Assembly: GCA_029891385.1 (NCBI GenBank)
Contig: JAIWQS010000093.1
Location: 682,001-746,000 of the forward strand
Source of the DNA: Erythroxylum novogranatense
Taxonomy: Eukaryota > Streptophyta > Magnoliopsida > Malpighiales > Erythroxylaceae
Length of the DNA: 64,000 nucleotides
Direction: 5' to 3'
A program made the translations under genes and the position numbers. The notes below the pieces were generated by a model, which was given only the letters and a program-made list of their open reading frames with translations, did not search any database and was not told the DNA's origin. This document shows positions 12,030 through 24,156 of the stretch, in pieces (positions within the stretch are counted from its first letter, which is position 1; each line of letters begins with the position of its first letter).

Positions 12030-13020
12030 TAAGTGAAAACCCAAAGTAGATGAAGAGAAAAGTGAGAGAGATTTGTAAGGGTTGGTAAGGGCTTGGAGAG
12101 ATAAAGTGAGTGTGAAAGATGAGAAAAGATTAATACAAAATGTTAATGTTAAAGAAGCAGGGGTAAAATAGGGTTTGGGATGGGTAATCCAAATTTTTGT
12201 TTGGTCTAGTTGCTTGTCACGATCATGACATAGGAGTTATAGTGTCACGAATATGACTGACGTAAGGCATCATAACACTACTCAAAATAAACTAGACCTA
12301 TAACTACAGCAGCAGTGAGTCTAGGTCAATCCCAAAGTAAGTGTGTAAAGCTTTTGAAATGAAAGTAATCGGTGTTTAGGTTTTAGGGGGTTGGATTGGT
12401 TTAATAACAAAATAAAATAAAACTAAAATAATGAAAACAAATTAAAGAAAACATGAAAAATAATGAAAGTGATGAATTTCTTAGGGATCGGTTCTTTGGA
12501 TCAATCTACCATCTACTTAATTAGACATATTTCGTTGATTTTTGTTCTCAAACCTCTCTTATTAACTATTAATTGTAGGTTAATAATAAGTTCTATTAAC
12601 CAGAATTTCCTTTAGGTATTATTTAATTAAGATATATTTGTTAATTAAACCTAACTAAGAATAACCTAGGATATAATCTTTAGAATCAATTGGGCGTTCG
12701 CATTACAAATTAGTGAAATCGATTAATCAAGGAAACAACCATATATGCTTGAGTCATTTAATCTAAGTTAAGTTATCTCTAATGATTACGAACCATTAAT
12801 TGCTACAAATATAACAATTATAGATTATATTAAATTCTATCTATGGGTTCATCACAAACAATCAAATGATAACGAGAATAAGATTGTCCATACATGAATT
12901 CCCAAATTTGTTAAACAAAGGATAACCTAAACAATTCCTAAAGAGAGAAACAATAAAAAATAATGAAAGAAATGTTTAACAGAGTTGTTGGCGTCAATGA
13001 CACCTCAGAATTGACGTCAA
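12030..13020 (-). repeat. Athila/Tat-like LTR and leader, minus strand, borders unclear
   Basis: Upstream of the minus-strand ORF1 lies a pyrimidine-rich leader (on the minus strand), then text that in Athila/Tat elements marks the LTR 3' region: a GGGATTGACCTAGACTC-type phrase near 12320-12340 and many AT-rich stretches. TTGTCACGATCATGACA (12213-12229) is a near-palindrome of the CACGATCGTG type seen in other Athila-like LTRs here. No second LTR copy is present, so borders cannot be fixed. Confidence 0.5.
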
Positions 13021-13382
13021 AATGTTTCGTTCTCTATGGGTCCCCAAAGGATAAGAGGTCTTCCCTTTTCATTCTCCCGAAACCTCGCTGTCAATTCTTC
13101 AAAGTTTTCCTAAAACACCACCAATAGGGAACCTACAACCATCCACACATATAGCAATATAATCCTGTAAATTCATTCAAGGTATACAATTCTATTCAAT
13201 GTTATACATATACACAAAACAAAAATTCCCAATGCTTAACATTATCATTTAATAGTAGTAATACATCCTCACATTTACATGGTAATCTAAAAGAAACCAT
13301 ACAATTTCCTTTCATTGTTACATGTACAATCATCTTTAACTAAAAACACATTTCAAAAGTAATTTTTCTCCTACTTTTTGGT
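13021..13382. other. AT-rich stretch, nothing recognised
   Basis: About 360 bp with no coding frame, no repeat partner seen in the window, and no LTR end signal until TGATAATTG at 13383. Confidence 0.4.
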
Positions 13383-13643
13383 TGATAATTGTGCATTAGT
13401 GTGTGCTTTTCTACGTATTTGGCATGTGATTCTTGTATAATAGGTTATTATTATGGTGTTTTTGGAATTATCTTGTGTGCTTCTATTTACTTTGATCTTC
13501 ATGGTTGTTCTTTTATGTTTGATGTTGGTTTAGGGCAAGAATTGATCATTTTGGTGTAGGAATTGAGGGTGGCCACCTTTATGATTGAGCTAGGGACCAA
13601 CAGAGGAGAAGAGAAGTGGAGGAGATATAGAAAAAGAATTCAT

Positions 13644-13762
13644 GACCGTGGGAATGGCATTGTTTCACACGATCGTGGGGAATCTCTTTAAAATTCTTTT
13701 TTCCACATTAACCCACGATCGTAGGAAGCACAAGGCTAATTACCACGATCGTGGGAACTAAA
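13644..13762. repeat. CACGATCGTGGG palindrome cluster in Athila-like LTR
   Basis: CACGATCGTG occurs at 13668-13677 and 13744-13753, with variants ATGACCGTGGG (about 13641) and CCCACGATCGTAGG (about 13712). The inverted copy has eroded versions at about 24210-24330. Confidence 0.8.
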
Positions 13763-13816
13763 GGTAGAATGAACATGTAGGTTTCACTTGTTTTTAGGGT
13801 CTTATGACTTATCTTG

Positions 13817-13828
13817 TGATATATAAGG
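13817..13828 (+). promoter_or_regulatory. Probable TATA box of the Athila-like LTR
   Basis: GTGATATATAAGGG lies mid-LTR, 5' to the G-rich and pyrimidine text that would be R/U5. The inverted copy has an expanded (AT)n at the same place, which supports a TATA role. Confidence 0.55.
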
Positions 13829-14774
13829 GAACAAATCCCTAAGGTTGAAGGAGGGTTGTGGGAAGCTTGCCTCCTTAAGCTAAATGACAGATTGAGAGCC
13901 TAGAGCGAGGTAGAGAATCAAGATTTTCATTCCCAATTGGGCAAAGAGCACACCAATTGTAGATTTTCCAAATTTTGGCAAAGAAGAGGAGGAGTTTGCT
14001 TCATTTAGTTCGTATTCATTTTTCCTCTTCTAGCATTTTTATTATGGATTATTTGGTTGTAGGGAATGTTAATGATATTATAAGTGGCTAAAATAATTTT
14101 TAGCGTTTGTTGTTTGAACTATTTATGAACCTTCATTTGTTGATTTAATAATATAAATGTTTGTGTTATTTATTGAGCTTAAACCTTGTAACAAATCGAG
14201 AGAGTGAGCTTGGTAATCTGTGTTAAATGTACAATAAGAGTTGACGTTTAATAGACCTATAGATAACAAGCTATTGATTTAATAGGAAGAGATTTCAATA
14301 TATTGATATAATGCCTATAGGATAGCTTCATATCTAGTTGAATGTTTAGGAAAGGCTTTGCATATTGAGAGATCCCAAAGTTAATCCTAATTTATTTAAC
14401 TAGTGACATTTAGTTATATCTTGAAAGAGGGTAGCTAAAATTTTAGGAAATCTTGGGCTAAACATAAATTGAACCAATTAACTAGAGGGGAGAAAATAGG
14501 GATAATGACAAGTCCTAATTTTTAATCTTGATTTTCTCCAAGTTTTAGTTTATGATTTTGGCTTTGGTTGTGTTATTTCCTTTTACCATTAGTTTGTCTA
14601 TGTTTTACCTATCTATTTAAATTTTTTTGAATCAGTTTCTTAAAAAAAGAGCAACCTGAATTAAGTGGTGCCTAAGCACAATCCTTGTGAGATTGACATT
14701 CACATTTTATTATAAGTTATGACCCGTATACTTGCAATTTTGAGCGTAAAATTAGTTTTTTTTTTTTGCAATCA

Positions 14775-15037
14775 ACAAGTTTCTGGCATTGTTGCCAGTG
14801 ATCGTTTGTTTAACATCTTGTATAGTTTGGGTTACTTTGATTTAAGAGTTTTTTAATGTTTTTCCTTATGTATTTGTAGGTAAATGAACACAACAAGCAT
14901 ATGAAGGTCTATTGAATTTAGTGAGAAGAGTTATCAGATATCACAAGGCACGAATGAGAGTTGAGAACAGCTAAGCGTCAAGACAATATACAAAGAAATA
15001 TGGCAAAAGAAGGAGAGTAAGGAGGAGTTGAGAGGAC
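14775..15037 (+). other. Primer-site region and leader of Athila-like element
   Basis: ACAAGTTTCTGGCATTGTTG follows the LTR end. Athila/Tat elements carry TTTTTGGCGCCGTTGCC at this place as their tRNA primer region. The next 230 bp are leader. Confidence 0.65.
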
Positions 15038-15358
15038 ATGGATGGACTTTATGGGACAGGTTTTAGTCCTCAAGGAGTTACAAGGCTAGTGATTCAAGCT
15101 AAAAATTTTGAGATCATGTCGATAATCCTCAATATATTTCAAAGTAGTATACAATTTTATAAGCTATCCAACAAAGATCCCAATGCCTATCTTGCAAATT
15201 TTTTAGAGATCTGCAACACCTTCACATTTAATTGGATGTCTGACAATATCATGAGGTTACAATTGTTTTTTTTGCTTTGAGAGATCGGGCAAAGGCACGG
15301 TATAACTAACTTAATTCAGGGTAGATCACTACTTGGGAATAGCTAGGCTAAGCATTCC
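15038..15358 (+). pseudogene. gag: Athila/Tat gag capsid remnant, truncated
   Basis: The frame 15038-15280 reads FSPQGVTRLVIQAKNFEI, then LSNKDPNAYLANFLEICNTF, and then an NDN-like region. This is the retrotransposon gag capsid fold of Athila/Tat elements, where the sequence after FLEICDTF normally runs to LRDRAKAW. That continuation is present in another frame (LRDRAKARYN, about 15278-15307) after a frameshift in a T-run near 15265. A stop follows RYN. The family A LTR at 15359 then cuts the gene. It is the clearest gag of this lineage in the window. Confidence 0.85.
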
Positions 15359-17095
15359 TGTTGGGCCCCAAATTTATTTCTTTATTTATGTTATTAAGTA
15401 TGACTTATGTTGATTGTATGATTTATTGCATAGTTTGATTTTTTGAAGTATTAGGTGGAAAATTGGGATTAATTTGAGATTAATGTGGAATTAGTGGTAA
15501 CAAAAGAATAAAAAGTGTATAAGGGCAAAAGGGCAAGTCACTTAAGTTGGGATGGTTAAAGCCTAACTAGGAGGGGCATTTAGTCTTTGTGCCTTCATTT
15601 AGAGATTAAGGAGTTAGAAGAAGAAAGAAAGAAAGGAAAAGAAAGGAAAGGAAGAAGAGGTTGTCATGGGTGAGGAAGAAGGAGAAGAAAGGAGGATTTT
15701 GATTCCTAAAGAATTTCCGACAGATTTGAAGCATTCTCTGGTAAGTATGAGCTTATTTCTTCTTGTGTGAGATGGATTAAACCCTAGATTTGCTTGGAAT
15801 GATGTTAGAAGCAATAGTTTAGGGTTTAAGGGAAAAATAGGTGAAATCTCTTAGGGTTGATGATCATGTTGTGGTTATGCTTGATTTTGGGTTAGAAAGA
15901 GTCTAGAACTGAAGTTTAAGACATGAATCAAGGTTCAAATATGTTTCTTGTGTATAAAGGGAAGGATTTAAGAGGGTAAAAGCAAGAAAGTCGGGTTCGG
16001 AGACGTTCTCCAGACCTGCACGTCGCGACGTGCACAAGGCTGTTCGCCGCGACGTGCACAAGGCTGTTCGTCGCGACGTGAACAAGTCGTTCGTCGCGAC
16101 GTGCACAAGGTTGTTCGTCGTGACGTACACAAGTCGTTCGTCGTGACGTGCGAGGTAGATGTATTCGTCGCGATGAGCGGGGGGCCTTCGCCGCGATCAG
16201 TCCTCAGTTTCCAGCAAAGATGGATTTTAGTGTTTTGGGCATATCTTTTGTTTTAGGAGTCCAATGGAAGTGATTTTTCATGCGTTGTAAACTAGAGACT
16301 TAAGGCTACAAGTTTTGTGAAGAAAAGAAGTTCTGAATCAGTCTCTAAAGATATCAAATTATGGATGGAAGTTAAGAACAGAAGCATTGTTTCAGCATGA
16401 GTTATTGAATGGGATTTTGGTTCTTGTTTTAGGAAATCAAGTAAGGTAAGAGGATCAAGAGGTTCAAGAGGAAATTCATTCCTAGTCAAGAACAAGCAAG
16501 GAAATCAAGGTGGGTACATGTTTATAATAGAGTAAATAAGTCATTCATTGTTTTGTTCAAATCAAGAAAGATTTAATGATTTAACTTTGCATCATCAATG
16601 TTGCCTTAATTGCTATTGTGGAATGATTATATGCTATACGATTTGCATTCATGATCACTGAAAAGGTTTCGAAAGAGTTTTCTCTTTTCAAGAATACATG
16701 TTCATGAAATCATGTTTGCCAAGACGTATGAAAAGCAAGTTTCCAAGCAAGTGTCAGTTTGGCAATCAAGTTTACAAGACTTTGAATCATGCATGTTATG
16801 TGGGTTTGTAGTATGTTCCTCACGAACAGTCAAGTGTACATTGACTCACGAAAAGGTTTCTCCCGCTTGCCCGCAAGTGGCACAGGATTCCTCACAAGGA
16901 TTCCCTCAAGAAACTACGTCTAGACATAACCATTTCGATGGGAATGTGTAGCTCGTCATGAACCAGGGACTAACCCAAACCATTATGTTATGTTATGTTA
17001 TGTGTTTATGATCTGTTGTTATTTTTCATGCATCATGAATTGTTCAAGAATCAAACATTTCAAGATAATGACTCATGCATGCTCAATTGCTAAGA
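15359..17095 (+). repeat. Family A LTR fragment, plus strand
   Basis: It begins TGTTGGGCCCCAAATTT and shares the family A landmarks: the GGTGGGTACATGTTTATAA segment (about 16509-16528), the CCCGCTTGCCCGCAAGTGGC block (about 16862-16881) and the CGTCATGAACC segment (about 16954). It lacks the LTR parts equal to about 19590-20560 of the solo copy and breaks off near 17095, where a minus-strand copia LTR begins. The right edge is placed by loss of similarity only. Confidence 0.75.
16014..16200. repeat. CGTCGCGACGTGCACAAGG tandem array in family A LTR
   Basis: About six copies of a 27-29 bp unit with core TTCGTCGCGACGTGCACAAG. The CGTCGCGACG core is a perfect palindrome in the better copies and decays rightward (TCGTGACG, TCGCGATG). 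The tract is far more GC- and CpG-rich than its surroundings. Confidence 0.88.
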
Positions 17096-18638
17096 TTTCA
17101 ACAAGTAACCAATTTCATTAGAATGGCTATATGAAAAGACTATAACCTAAAATTGAATAACCAATTTCGGTTTTGGCAAGAAGAAAGAAGGAAGATGGTC
17201 CATCTAATGTACATCTTTCATCTTTAATCTAATGAATGCAAATAGGTTACATGCTAACATTAAAAGACAACCATTAAACCATTTAATGGTAAGTTCATAA
17301 CTCCATTTAATGATGATAAACCACAATAAAGACCATCTTTATTTTAGCATTTTAATGTCAAATGTGTAGCTTCACATTTCACCTAAAAAAACTAAAATTG
17401 CTACTTCTCCTTTTAAAAAATTGTTTTAATATAATTAATCTAATTAATTACATTAAACCAAAATTCTAGCCCATTTCTAAATGTACATTTGGGTTTTAAT
17501 TAACCATTAATTAGACCAAGCCCAACATTCAATTATAGGCTTCTAAAACCTCCATTTATATTTCTTACTTAGCTTGATAAACTTACTTAAAGCCAAGTGG
17601 AGAATCTTATTGGACTTTGATAATTCAAGCTCCAATAAGCCCAGAATTAATTCAATCTTATTAGAATTAATTCAATCTCATTAGAATTAATTCTAGCTTA
17701 TTAACTAAATGTCATTCCACTAAATACAATTAGTTGAACTCTTGAATTATTAAATATTATGAGAATACATATTTTACATCTAATTGCAAACCCTATTTAG
17801 AACCTTATTATAGCCATCCATACGATAAATGGTAAAATTCTTTGTTTTGCCCTTATGTTGGTTTTTCCTTCTAGATCTCCCGTTTTACATTATATTGTGA
17901 TTAACACACAAGATCTCATCTTCGTGTCAAGACTTGATGGGTAGCTAGTCCATCAAACTAAAGCGCCAGCTTTAATCACAAAATCTCCTTAAAACATCTA
18001 GAAGTGACGATAGACTATAAACTCTTTATTCGAGTGAATGTTCCACGATACATGTTTCAATTAATAATTCCAACATGTAGACACTGGATAAATACTCTGT
18101 AAAAATCCATTATGATCGTATCAAGAATTATAATGAAACATATATGAGTTCACCACTCATCAAGATTATGATTCATCATGGCGAATGCTTAAGTTGTATG
18201 TTTTAAGATTAAAGTAAGCGCCCACTTTATTCTTGAAAACATACTTGATTCCATTCATTTAATAGTGCCATTATCGATAGTCTACTACTATCATGATATG
18301 AAACTCATCATTCCCTTTAAGTAAACTCCTTTACTTATATGAGATAAATTGCAACACTACAACCTAAACCATAATCAGTGACCGGTTTGATTATTCAACG
18401 TGAATCAATTAATTGATTCTAATAATATACATGTTTCCCATACATCTCTATGTATATGTATATTACTTACAAAAGAATCAGGTACCTTTTGATCATATAT
18501 ATAACGCTCACACAGATAAAACCAAACTCTTTTGTTTTATTAATAATAAATATTTTCATTACAAAAGCAGAATCAAGAAGATAAAGCTACATGTAAATAC
18601 ACTTACTTTCCGTGGCACTATATTACATAACTCCAACA
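17096..18638 (-). repeat. Ty1/copia LTR, minus strand
   Basis: Read on the minus strand it begins at 18638 with TGTTGGAGTTATGTAATATA. It runs closely parallel to the plus-strand LTR at 58711-59527, including GTATGGGAAACATGTATA and CTAGCTACCCATCAAGTC. It continues about 700 bp past the end of that copy, which is truncated. The left edge near 17096 is only approximate. No coding sequence belongs to it here, so it is a solo LTR or a fragment. Confidence 0.82.
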
Positions 18639-18780
18639 AAGGGTAGCCTACTAAGCAAAGATTGAGGCCAACCCAAGGAACAACTCAATGTTATTACACT
18701 TCAAAGTGGCAAATAGATGAAGGAACCAAGTGTACAAAAGGATAGTTGTTGAATGTAAACCAAACTACTCATTTTATGCT
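18639..18780. other. Short stretch, nothing recognised
   Basis: About 140 bp between the copia LTR and the Athila-like minus LTR. It could be the Athila internal start or older flanking DNA. Confidence 0.35.
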
Positions 18781-19257
18781 CAAAACTGTAAGTATATAGG
18801 TCGTAACTTGTAGCAAAAAACAATTATCGATCCCACAAGGATTGTACTTAGGCATAACTTAATTTAGGTTGTTCTTTATTTAATAAACCAATTCAATCAA
18901 ATTTAAATAGATATGTAAAATAAAGACAAACTAAACGTAAAAAGAAACAATGCAATCAAACCAAAATCGTAAACTAAAACTTAGAGAATATCAAGATTAA
19001 GAATTAGGACTTGTCATTATCCCTATTTGTTCACATCTAGTTAATTGATGAAATTTATGATTGGCCCAAGATATCCTAAAATTTTAGCTGCCCTCTCTTA
19101 AGGTTCAACTAAATGTCACTAGTTAAATAAATTAGGATTAACTTTGGGATATGTTGAAGTGTAAAGCCTTTCCTAAACATTCAACTAGATATGAAGTTAT
19201 CCTATAGGCAGCATATAAATATATTGAAATCACTTCCTAATAAATCAATACCTTGTT

Positions 19258-19262
19258 ATCTA
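19258..19262 (+). other. Left target duplication ATCTA of the solo LTR
   Basis: ATCTA directly precedes TGTTGGATCCC and is repeated exactly at 23669-23673. Confidence 0.92.
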
Positions 19263-20818
19263 TGTTGGATCCCAAACTTTTCTTGAAATTTTTGAAGTAT
19301 AAATTGACATTAGATGAGGAATTTGTGGTGAATTAATCATGTGCAAAGAAAAGAAGAGTCAAGAATATGAATTGTTATATGAGATTATGATAGGTTATTA
19401 ATGATTATGATAATTATGGTCTAAAGTGTGGTTTTGAGTTTATATGAAATTGATAGTGAATACAATGTTTTAAATGGAAGTCAAAAATTAAGAAATAAAG
19501 AGAAAAAGTGTGAGAATATGAAGAATTGAGAAAGTTTGACTTTTTGGAGTAGGGAGTTGATTTTTTATTTAGACAAAATTTGAGAAAATGATCTTCATGA
19601 AACTTGTAGTTTCTGTTGAGAGCTTTTTGTTGCCATAAAGTTTGATATTTTTCGATATCGGGAGTGAAAGTTATGATCAGTCAAAGTTAAGTATTATTTT
19701 GCTTTGTTTTTGAAAATGTTCATAAGTGTAGGATTTTGTATGCAGTGTTTTGAGGAAAAATTATAGACTGTAATGTTTTGTATTGAGTTCAGTGATCTAC
19801 ATGAAAGTCATAGAAGATTATTCTAGCTTTTCAATGATGTATAATATGTTATTTCTGGTTGTGGAATTTGAAAGATATGAAATTTTAAAGTTTGTATGTA
19901 ATATAGGATGACACATTTCTGGGTAGAAGCTTTGATCGAAAAATTGACCTAGTTAGAGGTTGCAATTGTTTTTAAGTTCTTCATGAAAGTTTTATATTAT
20001 GTTTTGATATTTCCATTAATGTAAAGTATGGAATTTTTGGACCATGAAATAGGAAGTTAAGATTTTTACAAGTTGTTGTTACTGTTTAGGGTGATCCGAC
20101 CCTTGCTCGTTCTTTTGCTTCTAAGTTTTCCGTCCGAAAACCGATTAATCTGATTTTTAAAGCATTGGATTCCTAAGACATCTCTTATATCTTCATGAAA
20201 ATTAGTGATTTTTTACATTAATTTGAAAAAGATTTATTGAATCAAAGTGAGAGGATTGATTATAGAGTTTGAGTTGGACATTTTTCTGAACATGTTTAGG
20301 TATTTTCATGATATCTTGATCTGTAGAGATCCAATTAAGTTGATTTTGTTTCTAAATAAATTATACAAGTTATCTGAAGGAATCAAATTTCAATTCAGTC
20401 CTTAAGATTTTCAATTTCTGAATTGAAGTATTAAAGTAATAAGAATATATAAGGGCAAATTAGGCATGACACTTAAGTCTAAGAGTTATAAGGCTTATAT
20501 TGGAGGGCAAAATAGACATTGCCCACTCATTAAGAGTATCAATTAGAAGAATAAAATTGGCAATGAGAAGAAAAAGAGGGAAGGAGTCGTGGAAGAAGAG
20601 AAGAAGAGAAAGCTAGGGTTTGGAGATCTTTGAAGATTTTTGAAGAATTTGAAGTCAAATCAAGTAAGTATAAGCATCTTTCCCCTTGATTAGATGAATG
20701 AAACATGTTTTGATGTTAGTTAAGTGAGAATTATGTGTTAGAAGTTGTAGAATGAGTTAAAACATATGTTTGGTTTTTAGGGTTAATGAATATGTTGTTT
20801 GTGGATGATTTTGGGTTG

Positions 20819-20826
20819 GAATGAGT
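20819..20826 (+). other. Left 8-bp target duplication GAATGAGT of the MITE
   Basis: Exact match to 21239-21246 on the other side of the insert. Confidence 0.95.
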
Positions 20827-21238
20827 TAGGGGTGAGCATTCGGGTAATTAGAGCCCAATTTTTACTGTTCGGGCCCCGCTCGAATTACCCGAATTTTTTT
20901 TCCCTTACCCGGCCCGAACCTAAACTTTCAATTACCTGAACTTACCCGGCCCAATTTACCCAAATTACCTATTTACCCGGCTCGATTTACCCAAATTACC
21001 CGAATTATCCCGGCCCGATTTACCCGAATTATCCTAATTACCATATTTCATAATTCTTTTAAACCTAATTCGGATAATCGGGCTGATCAGAATTTTTTTG
21101 GAGTTACCTGTCCTGGCCTGAAAATAATTTAGGTAATACCCGGGCCGGCCTGAATTACCCGAAATTTAGCATTTGCTTACCCGAATTAATTCGGGCCGAG
21201 TCGGGTTATCAGGCCGGCCCAAATAATGCTCACCCCTA
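20827..21238. mobile_element. hAT-type MITE (412 bp) inside the solo LTR
   Basis: Terminal inverted repeats TAGGGGTGAGCATT and AATGCTCACCCCTA bound the insert, with an exact 8-bp duplication GAATGAGT at 20819-20826 and 21239-21246. The 8-bp duplication and TAGGGGTG ends are the mark of the hAT superfamily. It is too short to encode a transposase. The interior is a string of degenerate repeats of ATTTACCCGAATTA and CCCGGCCCG words. The related LTR copy on the minus strand at 8027-8034 has one GAATGAGT and no insert, so it is the empty site. Confidence 0.95.
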
Positions 21239-21246
21239 GAATGAGT
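21239..21246 (+). other. Right 8-bp target duplication GAATGAGT of the MITE
   Basis: Exact match to 20819-20826. Confidence 0.95.
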
Positions 21247-21356
21247 TTAGAAATGAAGTAGGAGTGATGATTTATGGTTAAGATGAGTTATTTTTGACAT
21301 TTGGGAAGATTGTAGGCGAAGAATGTCGAAAAATTAGGTTTCGGGAGGTTTTTGGG

Positions 21357-21490
21357 CTCGTACGTCGCGATGTGCTCATGCGCACGTCACGGCGCACGCA
21401 AGCGTGCACACCATGGCACGCGCAAGCATACATGTCGTGGCGCAAACAAGCAAGTGCCCTCGTCACGGCGAGCTTCCGGGTTTAGTCGCG
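21357..21490. repeat. CpG-rich palindrome cluster in the solo family A LTR
   Basis: CGTACGTCGCGATGTGC, CGCACGTCACGGCGCACG, ACACCATGGCACGCGC and CCTCGTCACGGCGAGC follow one another in a tract much richer in CpG than the rest. It is the positional match of 16014-16200 but with different, more decayed words. Confidence 0.8.
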
Positions 21491-22693
21491 GCGAGCTCAA
21501 GCTTCCTACATAGACATGTTTTGGTATTTTCGGCATAACTTTGGATGTAGATGTGAAAATGAGGTGATTTTTGATTTGTTGTAAACTAGAGACAAAGTTA
21601 TACAAGTTTTATGAAGAAAGAAAGTTTTGAATCAGTTTTTAAAGATCTCAAATTTTGAATGGAAGTTGAGTATAAATTCTTGTTTCAACATAACGATAGT
21701 CCCAATATGTTTGGAGTATAACTTTCGGATTTCTAAACCAAATGGAGTGAGTTTGGTGTCATTAGAAAATTAAGACAATGGGGAACATTTTCTAGAAGAA
21801 AAAATTATCACACTTTTTCATTTACTTGATCACAGTGATCATGGAAAATTGACCGAATGTTTGGACTTTGGAAGAGTTTGAGTTTTAGAATTTATGGGTC
21901 CTCAAATTTGTATTCTTATTGAATGGGATTTTTACATTTTGATAAAGGGAATCAAGGAAGGCGGGAGGATTAGGAGGAGAGGCATCTTTTAAGCATGTAT
22001 CCAAGCAAGGAATTCAGGTGGGTACATGTTTATAATTTAAAATAAGCTACTATTGTTTTCTTTAAATCAAAGAAGTTTTCTGATTTCATTTGCATCATAA
22101 ATGCTACATTATTGTTTATGAATGACTTGTGACATATGCTATATGTTTGTTACATGATTTGAGCAATATTTTAAAAAAGATGCATGTGTATGAAATCATG
22201 TTTTCAAGAATGGTTTTCAAGATATACATCAAGCATATGATACGCAAGTTTTCAAGAAATGTGCCATTTTGGACAACAAGTTACAAGATTTTAAAATCTA
22301 TGTGTTAAGTGGGTTTGTGGTAGTCCCTCAAGAACCGTCACGTGCACGTTGACCCAAGTTAAAGGCTTCTCCCGCCTGCCCACTAGTGGCATGGAGCTCC
22401 TTCAAGGACTCCCTCAAGAAACTACGACTACACAGGACCATTTTGATGGAATTGTGTAGTGCGTCATGAATTTGGACTTACCCAAACCATTTTGATGTGT
22501 CTATGTGCTCATGTTATGTTTCATCAAGTTTGATGCATTCATGATTTGCAACTTATGGATTTTGGCTGAAAGCCTAGAAAACAAGCGTTTTATAAACTTA
22601 ATGAAAGTTTTCTAAGACAAGTGAACTGTTTTCAAGGTTTTTGCTTATCTTTTATTATAAACGTGTTATTCACGAGCTGTAAAGCTCACCACC

Positions 22694-22738
22694 CTTTCAT
22701 CTCCATCTCCAGGTATCAATATGGAGATCGGATGAAAG
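22694..22738 (+). other. Predicted hairpin in family A LTR
   Basis: CTTTCATC (22694-22701) faces GATGAAAG (22731-22738), with a second stem ATCTCCA/TGGAGAT inside. The same fold occurs at 28277-28322 and 33427-33472, there closed by GATGGAAG (G-U pair allowed). Confidence 0.65.
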
Positions 22739-23668
22739 AAAGTCTAGAAGTTCGTTCGTTATGTATATGATTGGCTTTTAAGTTAAATTGTTGTAAGATT
22801 TAGATCTTTGACATGTTGAGCACTTTTGGGATTTTTGTATTTTGTGCATTTTGGATTTTGATATTGATATTGTCACATGACTTGGAATGCCATTAAGATT
22901 TTGTAAGCATGTATATCATGATGAAATTGATTTATGGATTTGTATATAGAATGGAACAGTGAATTATGGTTTGTGTAATGATTATGATAGATTGTGTTTG
23001 GATTCTGGACAGGAGGTCCGATGATGTTGATTGATTGGGAATATTGAAGTGCTTAATTGTGTATGAATTGTGGGTATATAGATATGTGTATTAAGTGTCT
23101 TTTGGTAAAGAAAGAATAAGAATAAGAATAAGATTTGTTAAAGATGAGATTGAGATATTGCATGATTATGCAAAATATCATGAATTGAGTTTTGATTGAG
23201 GATAAATTTCCAAAAAGGAAATTATATTGTTGTGATTTGTATAAGATTGAATAAAGATGAAAAGAATGAAAGAAAAAAATTTATACCAGTTTTGGATTGG
23301 TCTAGTCTTATGGTTTCCAACGCGATGTTTCCAAAATATTTGTTTTCGGATGTCAGATTTAAGGTTTTGTCCTTCAGTGATATGTTTTCTTTGATTCCGA
23401 GCCAATTAGTTTCGCTTTCAATTTCTTTCGCTTTCGCCAAGTATAAGTTTGCTCACGTTTTGTACATGTGTTCGATTTATGATTCCGAGGTTGGGTTCTG
23501 GAAATGGGATCCAACATTTGTGGTTGATTGATCCGTTTTGTTTCTTTGTTTCCGAAATTTTGTAAATCCGACCCTTTCAATTTTTTTTTCTATGGCTCAT
23601 TAAGAATTCGATTCATTTTTGATATGTGATTCGCTTAGGTTGAGTGCGGTTCAAATCGGGTCCCAACA

Positions 23669-23673
23669 ATCTA
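23669..23673 (+). other. Right target duplication ATCTA of the solo LTR
   Basis: Exact copy of 19258-19262, right after CCCAACA. Confidence 0.92.
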
Positions 23674-24089
23674 TAGGTCTATTAAACGTCAACTTTTATT
23701 GTACATTTAACATAGATTACCAGGCTCACTCTCTCGATTTGTTGCAAGATCAATAAATAACACAAACATTTATATTATTAAATCGACAACTGAAGATTCA
23801 TAAATAGTTCAAACAACAAACCCTAAAAATATTTTAACCAATCATAATGTCATTAACATTCCCAACAACCAAACAATCTATGATAAATATGTAAGAAGAG
23901 GAAAAATCAAAATAAGAACTAGACAGTATGAGCTCCTTCTCTTATTTACCCAAATATAGAAAATCTAGATGACAGGATGCACTTTGCTCTAGAATGAAAA
24001 CCTTGATTCTCCCTTACTCTAAGCTCTTAATCTGCCTTTTAGCTCCTAAAGGCTAGTTTCTATGACTCTCCTCCTCCCAAGGGATTTTT

Positions 24090-24092
<3 letters not shown>

Positions 24093-24153
<61 letters not shown>
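24093..24153. repeat. (AT)30 microsatellite at an LTR TATA position
   Basis: About 60 bp of uninterrupted AT. Alignment with the inverted copy puts it where the other LTR has GTGATATATAAGGG (about 13817-13828), between shared ATGACTTATCTT and AAATCCCT text. Confidence 0.95.

Positions 24154-24156
<3 letters not shown>

Larger units (their letters stand above)
13383..14774 (+). repeat. Athila-like LTR, plus strand (about 1.39 kb)
   Basis: It starts TGATAATTGTGC and ends GCAATCA, directly before a version of the Athila phrase usually read as TTTTTGGCGCCGTTGCC, here TTTCTGGCATTGTTGCC. A minus-strand copy covers 18781-19262 plus 23669-24585. Three CACGATCGTG palindromes lie at 13668-13753. A TATA-like GATATATAAG lies at about 13818-13827, with polyadenylation-region text after it. 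No target duplication is visible because the 3' side is cut by a later insertion. Confidence 0.8.
19263..23668 (+). mobile_element. Solo LTR, family A (4.4 kb), with 5-bp duplication
   Basis: It starts TGTTGGATCCC and ends CGGGTCCCAACA, a matching inverted end pair, and is flanked by ATCTA on both sides. With the 412-bp MITE and its duplication removed, the LTR is just under 4 kb. The ends, the conserved block GGTGGGTACATGTTTATAA (about 22018-22037) and the hairpin near 22694 tie it to the long LTRs at 24851 and 30022. Recombination between two LTRs of a former full element is the usual origin of such solo copies. No coding part is left. Confidence 0.93.
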
